NCBI RefSeq assembly: GCF_014635345.1 | Contig: NZ_BMCU01000003.1 | Location: 434,001-498,000 of the forward strand | Direction: 5' to 3' | DNA from: Rhodococcoides trifolii | GTDB lineage: Bacteria > Actinomycetota > Actinomycetes > Mycobacteriales > Mycobacteriaceae | Length of the DNA: 64,000 bases | Part shown: piece by piece, positions 1 through 6,867 of the stretch | Layout of the letters: each line of letters starts with the position of its first letter | Numbering within the stretch: position 1 is the stretch's first letter | Made by a program: the position numbers and the translations under genes | Notes under the pieces: generated by a model | The model's database searches: none | The model's input: only the letters and a program-made list of their open reading frames with translations | Told to the model about the DNA's origin: nothing

Positions 1-280
1 GACGGTGGCGAAGGCCCTGGTAGCAGCCGATCTCGATCTTGCGACGAATGTCGGCCTGAACCTCGCGGCGCAGGTCGCCCTCGACCTTGAGCGACTCCTC
101 GATGTACTCGCGGAGCTTCGTCAGGTCTTCGTCCGAGAGGTCCTTGCTGCGCAGATCGGGGTTGACACCCGTGGCGGCGAGGATCTCGTGTGAGCGGGTA
201 CGGCCGATGCCGTAGATGTAGGTGAGTGCGATCTCCATGCGCTTCTCGCGCGGAAGATCCACACCGGCTAGACGTGCCAT
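1..280 (-). CDS. rpsM: 30S ribosomal protein S13 (partial, C-terminus off the window)
   Basis: Small-subunit head protein that contacts the P-site tRNA and the inter-subunit bridge. The reverse-strand reading begins [20 protein letters not shown] and continues through the [11 protein letters not shown] helix-two-turns-helix segment typical of S13. About 93 of the usual ~124 residues are present; the basic C-terminal tail lies beyond position 1. An AAAGGAAA Shine-Dalgarno stretch precedes the ATG at 280. It follows infA and rpmJ on the same strand, the standard actinobacterial infA-rpmJ-rpsM order, so rpsK, rpsD, rpoA and rplQ probably continue to the left. Confidence 0.96.
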   Translation of the reverse strand, partial: MARLAGVDLPREKRMEIALTYIYGIGRTRSHEILAATGVNPDLRSKDLSDEDLTKLREYIEESLKVEGDLRREVQADIRRKIEIGCYQGLRHR

Positions 281-463
281 GTGGCGGTTTCCTTTGTTGT
301 AAGCGGAGGTCTTCTCCCAGTCCGTCCCCACGTGTGATGCTCGGGGCCTCGGCCTCCGCGGCCGGGGGTGTACTGCTCGCGAATGAGCAGCTGGTGCTGA
401 GAGGTCTTCTTTGTCGCCGGTGCTACCGGTTCATGCCAAGTGGATCGTCGAGAAAAGGGTGAA

Positions 464-577
464 TCAGCCCTGACGCTGCTTGTGACGCAGGTTTTCGCAG
501 ATCACCATGACCCGGCCGTTACGGCGGATCACTTTGCACTTCTCGCAGATCGGCTTGACGCTGGGCTTGACCTTCAC
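464..577 (-). CDS. rpmJ: 50S ribosomal protein L36
   Basis: Thirty-seven-residue large-subunit protein. It has the zinc-ribbon spacing C11-x2-C14-x12-C27-x4-H32 of the zinc-binding (C+) L36 type. The start is GTG at 577, giving [16 protein letters not shown], with AGGAGA about 8 nt upstream; longer in-frame extensions lack family similarity. It lies between infA (91 nt upstream) and rpsM (183 nt downstream), so it is co-transcribed with them. The C+ form is the one replaced by zinc-free paralogs under zinc limitation in actinobacteria (family knowledge). Confidence 0.96.
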   Translation of the reverse strand: MKVKPSVKPICEKCKVIRRNGRVMVICENLRHKQRQG

Positions 578-668
578 GTCTGTCAGATCTCCTGGTCGTG
601 TGTTCGGGAGAAATGGAACCTTCCGAACATGGTTGATCCCCGACTGATGACCCAGCCGGGGACGGGTG

Positions 669-890
669 TTACTTGTAGCGGTAGACGATGCGTCCGCGTG
701 ACAGGTCGTAGGGAGACAGCTCGACCACGACGCGATCCTCGGGGAGGATGCGGATGTAGTGCTGCCGCATCTTGCCGCTGATGTGGGCCAGAACCTTGTG
801 ACCGTTCTCCAGCTCAATGCGAAACATTGCATTGGGCAAGGGCTCGACAACTCGGCCTTCGACCTCGATTGCGCCGTCTTTCTTTGCCAT
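669..890 (-). CDS. infA: Translation initiation factor IF-1
   Basis: Seventy-three residues forming one S1/OB-fold domain. It begins [20 protein letters not shown] and contains the [13 protein letters not shown] strand and the [10 protein letters not shown] end diagnostic of bacterial IF-1, which binds the ribosomal A site with IF-2 and IF-3 during initiation. A strong CGGAGGAT ribosome binding site abuts the ATG. It is first in the infA-rpmJ-rpsM operon; the 240 nt upstream (891-1130) hold no convincing gene and should carry the operon promoter, though I could not assign a clear -35/-10 pair. Confidence 0.97.
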
Positions 891-1130
891 ATCCTCCGCG
901 ATCCTGGCTTGTCACACCTGATTGACTTCGTACCTCTACCTGCAGGTGCTCGGGCCGACCATCGAGTGGGATGCGCAGAAACGAGCACAAGGACACACAG
1001 ACGACCGGCACGTCAAAACGCACCGACGATCCATGCTACCGGCTTTCGCGGGCCAGTCCAAATAACCCCGGACCGACCTCGGCAGGGCTCGCTGAGACGA
1101 CGATACGACACCCCACCGAGGTTCGCCCGG

Positions 1131-1538
1131 CTATTCGCCGCCGGTCTCCTCACCGCGGTACGTGCCGAGACTCCAGTGCACACCCTCGGGGTCACGGCAC
1201 ACGAAGCCGCTGCCGCCGTAGTCCTCGGTGCGCAGTTCCTGCGTCATCGTCGCGCCCGCCGCGACGGCCCGCTCGTAGATCCCGGTCAGCTCCCCCTCGG
1301 TGTCGATCACCAAGTACACGGACCCCACACCGGCGGGAACCTGAGAGATGGAGCTGTCCTCCCGCACGCTGCCGAGCATCACTCCCCCGCCGCCGGGCCT
1401 GTTCAGTTGGGCGTGGTCGACGCGTTCGCCCTCGCCGTACACGGCCGATTCCTCGAACCCGAGCACGTCGACGAGCCAACGAATGGCTGCTCGTGCGTCG
1501 TCGTAGCGGAGGGCCGGCCATACAAGTGTGTTTGTCAT
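1131..1538 (-). CDS. VOC-family (glyoxalase/bleomycin-resistance fold) protein
   Basis: A 135-residue single-repeat vicinal-oxygen-chelate protein. The N-terminal half has LRYDDARAAIRWLVDVLGFE, and the C-terminal half ends in the family strand FVCRDPEGVHWSLGTY (about 112-127), as in the glyoxalase-like pfam00903 group. Such proteins act as isomerases, dioxygenases or drug-binding proteins; the substrate cannot be predicted here. The ATG at 1538 overlaps the stop of the upstream AraC-type gene (ATGA), so the two are translationally coupled and probably co-transcribed, which suggests the regulator controls this enzyme. Confidence 0.85.
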   Translation of the reverse strand: MTNTLVWPALRYDDARAAIRWLVDVLGFEESAVYGEGERVDHAQLNRPGGGGVMLGSVREDSSISQVPAGVGSVYLVIDTEGELTGIYERAVAAGATMTQELRTEDYGGSGFVCRDPEGVHWSLGTYRGEETGGE

Positions 1539-2377
1539 GCGGACCAGTATTCGGTCGCGAGGTCTGCCGAGTCTTGGACAAATGCGAACTGCTCATTTGC
1601 CCGCCAGACCGACGGGGCGGATCCCGCGAGTTCCCGCCACTCGCGGGCCATGTGCGCCTGGTCGTAGTAACCGCACTGCGCTGCAATGGTGGCGAGAGAA
1701 AGTGGGTGCTCCCGTTTCAGCAGCTGGTGCGACCGGTCGAACCGCGCCACTCTCGCTGCGTCTTTGGGAGTGACGCCGTACTCCGAGAGAAACTTGGTGT
1801 TCAGGTGCCGACGGCTCCACCCGACCGCGTCGGCGACGGACTGCACTCTGGCGTCGGAACCGCCGACGAGCAGATGCCATGCACCGGCCACCCTGTCGTC
1901 CGGGCGCGGGGTATCGGCGTCGAGCCGCCTGATCAGTACCTCGTCCAGAACGTCGAATCGTTCGCGCCAGGACGACACCGACGCGATGCGATGGTCGATC
2001 TCGGTAACCACGCCGCCCAGCAGGTCGTCGAGCGAGACCACCACGTCCGAGATTTCCGACGCCGGCACCCCCAGCAGCGTGCGTGCGCCGAGCGGAGTCA
2101 GGGCGAGCTGGATCCCGTGCTGGGCGCCTGTGTGAAATATCGTGATCGGGGTCGTCCCGAGTCCGCTGGCCAAGGACCCGAATCGCGACGACGTCTCCCC
2201 CGGCCACGCCAGTTCGAGCGGATCGTCGAGGGGGATGACGACCGTGATGTCCGGAGACGGCATGCCGACGTGGGTGCCGGCGTCGAAGCCGCTCATGCGA
2301 TAGCCGTCGTACGACTTCACGAACGGGCGCAGTGCGGGACACGGACGCGCCGTCGCTCCGCTGGACACTCCTGCCAT
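1535..2377 (-). CDS. AraC-family transcriptional regulator
   Basis: About 280 residues. The C-terminal ~90 residues form the double helix-turn-helix of AraC/XylS proteins (VADAVGWSRRHLNTKF, then LATIAAQCGYYDQAHMAREW, with a Phe/Ala-Pro loop after it). The N-terminal ~170 residues are a putative ligand-binding domain without recognisable identity. I chose ATG 2377 (MAGVSSGATARP) because TACCGT lies 6 nt upstream of it, the local leaderless-promoter pattern; an upstream ATG at 2419 is possible. It is divergent from the EcsC-like gene and overlaps the VOC gene by 4 nt. The effector is unknown. Confidence 0.85.
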   Translation of the reverse strand: MAGVSSGATARPCPALRPFVKSYDGYRMSGFDAGTHVGMPSPDITVVIPLDDPLELAWPGETSSRFGSLASGLGTTPITIFHTGAQHGIQLALTPLGARTLLGVPASEISDVVVSLDDLLGGVVTEIDHRIASVSSWRERFDVLDEVLIRRLDADTPRPDDRVAGAWHLLVGGSDARVQSVADAVGWSRRHLNTKFLSEYGVTPKDAARVARFDRSHQLLKREHPLSLATIAAQCGYYDQAHMAREWRELAGSAPSVWRANEQFAFVQDSADLATEYWSA

Positions 2378-2383
2378 GCGCCC

Positions 2384-2389
2384 ACGGTA
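2384..2389 (-). promoter_or_regulatory. Putative -10 hexamer, leaderless AraC-type gene
   Basis: Read on the minus strand, TACCGT fits TANNNT and ends 6 nt before ATG 2377. A transcript starting at or next to this ATG would be leaderless. No clear -35 is seen. Confidence 0.4.
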
Positions 2390-2432
2390 AGTCCTCGAGC
2401 TGCGAACATCCAGAGCCATCGGTGCAGGTCAA

Positions 2433-2438
2433 TAGGAT
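2433..2438 (+). promoter_or_regulatory. Putative -10 hexamer (TAGGAT), leaderless start at 2446
   Basis: TAGGAT is followed by exactly 7 nt and then ATG 2446. There is no purine-rich Shine-Dalgarno element between them, so the mRNA of the EcsC-like gene probably begins at its start codon. This is the plus-strand half of the divergent promoter region shared with the AraC-type gene. Confidence 0.5.
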
Positions 2439-2445
2439 AAGACTT

Positions 2446-3174
2446 ATGGCAACCGATGAGGGACGCATCGAGAAGACACTCGTGTCGATTCTGGACAACG
2501 GCAGCAGGCTGCAGGGCCCCGCCGTCGACAAGTACGTCTGGCGGATCCGCCGTGCGCACCCCGACGAATCCCCTGCTCAGATCATCGAGCGCATGGAGAA
2601 GACCTTCCTCACCGCGGTGACCGGAAGTGGCGGCGCAGCCGGCGCAACCGCGGCGGTTCCGGGCGTGGGCACCGTCGCGTCCGTCGCCGCTGTGGGCGCC
2701 GAGACCGCGTTCTTCGTCGAGGCGTCCGCTTTGTTGACCCTCGCGGTGGCGTCCGTGCACGGGATTCCGGTCCACGATCAGGAGCAACGCAAAGCCCTCG
2801 TTCTGGCCGTCGCGCTGGGTGAGACCGGCCGCGAGATCGTCCAGAAGACGCTCGGCACCAAATCCGGGAACATCGGCAAGCTCATCACCGGCAAGATTCC
2901 GGGCGCAGGCGGCCTCTCCGGACTCAACAAACGACTGATCAAGAAGTTCATCACCAAATACGCAGCCAGACGCGGCGCACTGTTCCTCGGCACCATGCTC
3001 CCGGCGGGGATCGGTGCCGTCGTCGGCGGCGCCGGGAATCGTTCGCTCGGCAAGGGCGTCGTAAAGAACGCACGGGAGACATTCGGGCCGCCGCCGACCA
3101 CGTGGGCGACCGCTCCCGGTGTGATCGACGACCGCTCGACCGACCCGACCGGCACCACGGAACTGGAGGCATGA
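2446..3174 (+). CDS. EcsC-like alanine/glycine-rich membrane-associated protein
   Basis: A 242-residue protein without assigned function. A long Ala/Gly-rich segment (about residues 60-110) with PGVGTVASVAAVGAETAFFV and then ASALLTLAVASVHGIPV, followed by a charged helix with RKALVLAVALGETGREIV, resembles the EcsC family core (helix, 'ALLTLAL..I..I', 'ER..VL..L'). A second glycine-zipper stretch (GTMLPAGIGAVVGGAGNRSLG) lies near residue 200. No signal peptide is visible; peripheral membrane association is an inference. It is coupled by ATGA to the LLM oxidoreductase. The EcsC assignment is tentative. Confidence 0.6.
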   Translation: MATDEGRIEKTLVSILDNGSRLQGPAVDKYVWRIRRAHPDESPAQIIERMEKTFLTAVTGSGGAAGATAAVPGVGTVASVAAVGAETAFFVEASALLTLAVASVHGIPVHDQEQRKALVLAVALGETGREIVQKTLGTKSGNIGKLITGKIPGAGGLSGLNKRLIKKFITKYAARRGALFLGTMLPAGIGAVVGGAGNRSLGKGVVKNARETFGPPPTTWATAPGVIDDRSTDPTGTTELEA

Positions 3175-4025
3175 CAATGACCACCACCACGACACCACCA
3201 CTCGGCACGTACGGACTCTGGCGAGCCGCGCCCGGTGTGACTTCGGACCTCGCGTCCACCGTCGAGCAGCTCGGATTCGGCACCCTCTGGATCGGCGGGT
3301 CCCCCGACGCCGACCTCGCCATCGTCGAGACGGCGCTCGAGGCCACCACCTCGCTGACCGTCGCCACCGGCATCGTCAACATCTGGTCCGCGGACGCGCG
3401 CGAGGTGGCTGCGTCGTATCACCGACTGGCGGAACGCTTTCCGGGACGATTCCTCCTGGGAATCGGCACCGGCCACCCGGAGGCGACCAAGGAATACAAG
3501 AAGCCGTACGCCGCGATGGTCGAGTATCTCGACGTTCTCGACGAGGAAGGCGTGCCGGCGGAGGGACGCGTACTCGCCGCTCTGGGGCCGCGCGTGATGC
3601 AGCTCGCCGCCGATCGATCGGCCGGGGCGCACCCGTATCTGACGATTCCCGAGCACACGCGGGGAGCACGCGAGATCCTTGGGCCCGACAAGATCCTGGC
3701 GCCCGAGCACAAACTGGTGCTCGAGGCCGACCCCGAGCGTGCCCGTGAGATCGGCCGCCCGCCGGTGAACAATCCGTATCTTCACCTGCGCAACTACACC
3801 AACAATCTCGAGCGGCTCGGATACTCGCCGGAGGAGATCGCCGACGGCGGCAGCGACCGCCTGATCGACGCTCTCGTCGCACACGGCAGTGAGACCGACA
3901 TCGTCGACGCGGTCACCGAACACCTCACCGCCGGCGCCGATCACGTTGCGCTGCACGTTCTTCCGGACGACAAGGACCCATCGGACGATCTACGACGACT
4001 CGCAGAGGTCATCGGGGGCCGCTGA
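3171..4025 (+). CDS. LLM-class F420-dependent oxidoreductase
   Basis: A 284-residue TIM-barrel flavin/F420 enzyme of the luciferase-like superfamily. Supporting segments are an N-terminal LGTYGLWRAAPGVT strand, the TLWIGGSPDADL motif, TVATGIVNIWSADAREVA, and RFLLGIGTGHPEATKEYKKP, which match the TIGR03620-type actinobacterial subfamily. These probably use coenzyme F420 for hydride transfer; the substrate is unknown. ATG 3171 overlaps the stop of the EcsC-like gene and has GGAGG 5 nt upstream, so the two are a coupled pair. Confidence 0.88.
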   Translation: MTMTTTTTPPLGTYGLWRAAPGVTSDLASTVEQLGFGTLWIGGSPDADLAIVETALEATTSLTVATGIVNIWSADAREVAASYHRLAERFPGRFLLGIGTGHPEATKEYKKPYAAMVEYLDVLDEEGVPAEGRVLAALGPRVMQLAADRSAGAHPYLTIPEHTRGAREILGPDKILAPEHKLVLEADPERAREIGRPPVNNPYLHLRNYTNNLERLGYSPEEIADGGSDRLIDALVAHGSETDIVDAVTEHLTAGADHVALHVLPDDKDPSDDLRRLAEVIGGR

Positions 4026-4104
4026 GAACTCAGGTGCGGACGCAGTAGCCTGCACGGAGAACCACCCGATCCTCGATCCCAACCTCGATTACGGGAGACC
4101 CGCG

Positions 4105-5229
4105 TTGAGCTACCCCGGTTACGGACCACCGTCTGCCCCGGCACTGGAGGCACGGGGGTTGAGCAAGACCTTCGGGTCCATCCAGGCGGTCCGGGAACTT
4201 TCGTTCTCGGTTCAGCGGGGTTCCGTCACCGGTTTCCTGGGACCCAACGGATCGGGCAAGTCCACGACACTGCGCATGATGCTGGGACTGGTGCGTCCGA
4301 CGACGGGCGACGCGGTGGTGAACGGCGTTCCGTACACCAGCCTGGCGCACCCGTCGCGGGTCGTGGGCGCGGTTCTCGACGCACAGAGCGTGCACCCGAA
4401 ACGTACTGCGCGCCATCATCTTCGGCTGTTCACGCCGGTTCTCGGACTGCCGGATCAGCGCGCCGACGAGGTGCTCGCACTGGTCGGTCTCACCGAGGCG
4501 GCGGATCGTCCGGCCGGCCAGTTCTCGCTGGGCATGCGCCAGCGACTGGCCCTCGCCACGGCGTTGCTCGGCGACCCCGAGATTCTGGTTCTCGACGAGC
4601 CCGCCAACGGTTTGGACCCGGAAGGCATTGCCTGGTTGCGTGACTTCCTGCGGTCCTACGCCCGGTCGGGGCGCACCGTGCTGGTGTCGAGCCACATCAT
4701 CCGAGAGGTCGAGCAAATCGTCGACCACCTGGTGATCCTCAGCTACGGATCGTTGGTCTACCAGGGCAGCATCGACCAGCTTCGACAGATGCGGCCCGGC
4801 CATGTGCTCGTCGCCGCGTCCGACCCGCCCGCCCTCGCAGTGGCTTTGGCGGCGCGCGGAGTGACCGACACGCGCATCGGCCCGGACGGACGTCTGGTGG
4901 TGACGGGATCGTCGGAACCGGACATCTCCTCGGCCGCAGCCGACGCAGGGGTGACCGTGTTCGGAACGACCGCCGAGCACATCGATCTCGAGCAGGTCTT
5001 CCTGTCGATGACCACCAGTCAGTACGTCTCGGCGCCGGTCGGGCCCAACCAGCCGCAGGGGCAGTGGGGCGGGCCACCCCAGCAATACGGGCCACCCCAG
5101 CAATACGGGCCGCCAGCCCAGCAATACGGGCCACCGCCCCAGCAGTGGGGACCGCCTCAGCAATGGGGACCGCCGCCGAACCAGCAACCGCCGACTCAGC
5201 CGGGTCAGTGGAACGGGGGCCAGGGATGA
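4105..5229 (+). CDS. ABC-2 type exporter, ATP-binding subunit with PPQQY/W repeat tail
   Basis: A 374-residue nucleotide-binding subunit. Walker A is GPNGSGKST (46-54), the signature is LGMRQRLALA, Walker B is ILVLDEPANGLDPEG, and the H-loop is VLVSSHIIREVEQ, typical of the drug/polyketide export (CcmA/DrrA-like) group. The last ~60 residues are a low-complexity tail of GPPQQY and GPPQQW units. I chose TTG 4105 (MSYPGYGPPS) because GGGAGA precedes it; no family-like sequence exists upstream. It overlaps the permease gene by ATGA, so the two form one transporter of unknown substrate. Confidence 0.9.
   Translation: MSYPGYGPPSAPALEARGLSKTFGSIQAVRELSFSVQRGSVTGFLGPNGSGKSTTLRMMLGLVRPTTGDAVVNGVPYTSLAHPSRVVGAVLDAQSVHPKRTARHHLRLFTPVLGLPDQRADEVLALVGLTEAADRPAGQFSLGMRQRLALATALLGDPEILVLDEPANGLDPEGIAWLRDFLRSYARSGRTVLVSSHIIREVEQIVDHLVILSYGSLVYQGSIDQLRQMRPGHVLVAASDPPALAVALAARGVTDTRIGPDGRLVVTGSSEPDISSAAADAGVTVFGTTAEHIDLEQVFLSMTTSQYVSAPVGPNQPQGQWGGPPQQYGPPQQYGPPAQQYGPPPQQWGPPQQWGPPPNQQPPTQPGQWNGGQG
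5082..5190 (+). repeat. Degenerate in-frame tandem repeat coding for GPP(P/A)QQ(Y/W)
   Basis: About five to six imperfect units of 18-21 nt around CAGCAATACGGGCC encode the proline/glutamine/aromatic tail of the ABC ATPase. The first two units are nearly identical, the later ones drift from Tyr to Trp codons. This is the usual pattern of slippage-derived protein repeats. Confidence 0.8.
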
Positions 5230-5990
5230 ACGGCCTCCTTCAGTCGGAAGTCCGCAAGGTCACCTCGCTCAAGTTCTGGTGGGCGCTGCTGATCGCTCCC
5301 GTCGTGATCGGCGGCTTCGCAAGCGCGATCTACGCCAGCATCGCCTCGAGTTCCTCGGTAACCGAACTCGGCATCGAAGGCGAGATCTCGATGGTGGGAC
5401 TCTTCGTCACGATTGCCGCGACCACCCTGTTCGCTGCCGTCTTCGGAGCCGTCAACGCCGCGGGAGAACTTCGGCACCACACGATCACCACATCCTTCCT
5501 GTCGTCCTCCGGGCGTAGTGGGGTCATCGGGGCCAAACTGGCCGTGACCGCGCTCTTCGGCCTCGCGTACGCGCTGGTGGCACAGGTCATCAGCGTCATC
5601 TCGATGCTGCTGTTCGGCATCGGCACCTTCGAGATCACCGGATTCGTCGTGGAGGTGTTCTTCCTCGGTTTGCTCGTCACCACCGTCTGGACGGTGATCG
5701 GCGCGGGCCTCGGACTGCTGTTCGCCTCACCGACCTGGGCAGCGGTGACGCTGGTGGTGTGGATCCCGGTCGGCGAGTCCATCGTGGTGGCCATCCTGAG
5801 CGGCCTCGACGTTCAACCCCTGGCGCAGTTTCTTCCCGGGATGTCGACGATTTCCACGCTGGCTGCGGGATCGATCGAGGACGGTGACCCGTTCCTCGGC
5901 TCGGTGGCAGGCACCGTGGTGCTGTTCGTGTGGGCGATCGTGTTCGGCGGCGCGGGGTGGCTGCGCACCCAGCAGCGCGACATCGCCTAG
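5226..5990 (+). CDS. ABC-2 type exporter, membrane subunit
   Basis: A 254-residue integral membrane protein with about six hydrophobic helices: one after the N-terminal SEVRKVTSLKFWW, then near IVTIAATTLFAAVFGAVNAAG, FGLAYALVAQVISVISMLL, VEVFFLGLLVTTVWTVIGAG, AAVTLVVWIPVGESIV, and a last helix VVLFVWAIVFGGAGWL. The N-terminal 'S/T E xRK' start and the GELRHHTITT cytoplasmic loop are common to permeases of the NatB/ABC2 group. It overlaps the ATP-binding gene (ATGA) and is its obligate partner. Export of a drug, lipid or peptide is plausible, but the substrate is not predictable. Confidence 0.88.
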   Translation: MNGLLQSEVRKVTSLKFWWALLIAPVVIGGFASAIYASIASSSSVTELGIEGEISMVGLFVTIAATTLFAAVFGAVNAAGELRHHTITTSFLSSSGRSGVIGAKLAVTALFGLAYALVAQVISVISMLLFGIGTFEITGFVVEVFFLGLLVTTVWTVIGAGLGLLFASPTWAAVTLVVWIPVGESIVVAILSGLDVQPLAQFLPGMSTISTLAAGSIEDGDPFLGSVAGTVVLFVWAIVFGGAGWLRTQQRDIA

Positions 5991-6020
5991 AACCAAGATC
6001 GCGGTGCCATGGAGAACATC

Positions 6021-6776
6021 ATGACGGATTCCGAACGCGGGCCCCAGGTCGTTGTCGTGACCGGCGCCGGTTCCGGCCTCGGGCGTGCGATGTCGGTGGC
6101 CTTGCTCGACGCCGGTCATCACGTCGTGCTGGTCGGACGCAACCGGAGCACTCTGGAGGAGACGGCTGCAGGTCGAGGCCACGCGGACATCGCCGTCGCC
6201 GACGTGACATCGGACCGGTCCGTCTGCTCTCTGTTCGCCACGGTGGTCGAACGGTTCGGACGACTCGACGTTCTCGTCAACAACGCGGGCACCTTCGGGC
6301 CGGCCGCAAGCGTGGACAACCTCGATGTCGACGCATGGAACACCACCGTTGCCGTCAACTTGACCGGCGTCTTCCTCTGCGCCCGCGAAGCAATGCGAAT
6401 CATGAAGGCGCAGGACCCTCGCGGCGGACGCATCATCAACAACGGATCGATATCCGCTCACACGCCGAGGCCGTCCAGCGCTGCCTACACGGCGACCAAG
6501 CACGGGGTGTCGGGGTTGACGAAGTCGATTTCACTGGACGGGCGCGCATTCGACATCTGCTGCACTCAAATCGACATCGGCAATGCCGCCACGGACATGA
6601 CGTCGGGAATCGGTCACGCGGTTCTTCAGCCGGACGGCTCGACCCGCGCTGAACCCACGTTCGACCCCCGGCACGTGGCAGACACGATCGTTCACCTGGT
6701 GGATCTGCCACTCGACGTCACCGTTCCAACCCTCACGATCATGGCCAACCGGATGCCGTACGTCGGACGCGGATGA
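6021..6776 (+). CDS. Short-chain dehydrogenase/reductase (SDR)
   Basis: A 251-residue classical SDR: nucleotide motif TGAGSGLG (14-21), DVLVNNAGTFGP, the catalytic Ser in IINNGSISAHTPRPSSAA, and YTATKHG with the YxxxK pair. A strict Asp at the end of beta-2 is absent (VLVGRNRS), which suggests NADP(H). ATG 6021 is preferred over ATG 6009 because GGAG lies 6 nt before it; the earlier ATG would add four residues. It lies 30 nt after the ABC-2 permease and may share its transcript. The substrate is unknown. Confidence 0.88.
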   Translation: MTDSERGPQVVVVTGAGSGLGRAMSVALLDAGHHVVLVGRNRSTLEETAAGRGHADIAVADVTSDRSVCSLFATVVERFGRLDVLVNNAGTFGPAASVDNLDVDAWNTTVAVNLTGVFLCAREAMRIMKAQDPRGGRIINNGSISAHTPRPSSAAYTATKHGVSGLTKSISLDGRAFDICCTQIDIGNAATDMTSGIGHAVLQPDGSTRAEPTFDPRHVADTIVHLVDLPLDVTVPTLTIMANRMPYVGRG

Positions 6777-6779
6777 GCA

Positions 6780-6799
6780 CCCGTCGACACGCCGACGGG
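6780..6799 (+). terminator. Possible terminator hairpin after the SDR gene
   Basis: CCCGTCG and CGACGGG form a 7-bp perfect stem around a 6-nt loop just after the SDR stop codon. A smaller TCGCC/GGCGA hairpin follows at about 6801. There is no T-run, so an intrinsic role is uncertain. Confidence 0.4.
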
Positions 6800-6854
6800 A
6801 TCGCCTCTCGGCGAGCATGGAAAACACCGCGCCGCTCGCCGATTCGGACAGGGC

Positions 6855-6860
6855 TACTCT
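6855..6860 (+). promoter_or_regulatory. Putative -10 hexamer (TACTCT) for GTG 6868
   Basis: TACTCT is followed by 7 nt and then GTG 6868, which is in frame with the large ABC exporter. This spacing predicts a leaderless message and favours this GTG over the upstream ATG at 6817. Confidence 0.45.
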
Positions 6861-6867
6861 GAATTCA

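Noticed and set aside
971-2440. A 489-codon plus-strand open frame over the VOC and AraC genes
   Set aside because: Arg/Pro-rich translation with no motif, antisense to two recognisable coupled genes.
5082-5190. CRISPR-like short repeats
   Set aside because: The units are contiguous without spacers, in frame and degenerate; they encode a protein repeat.
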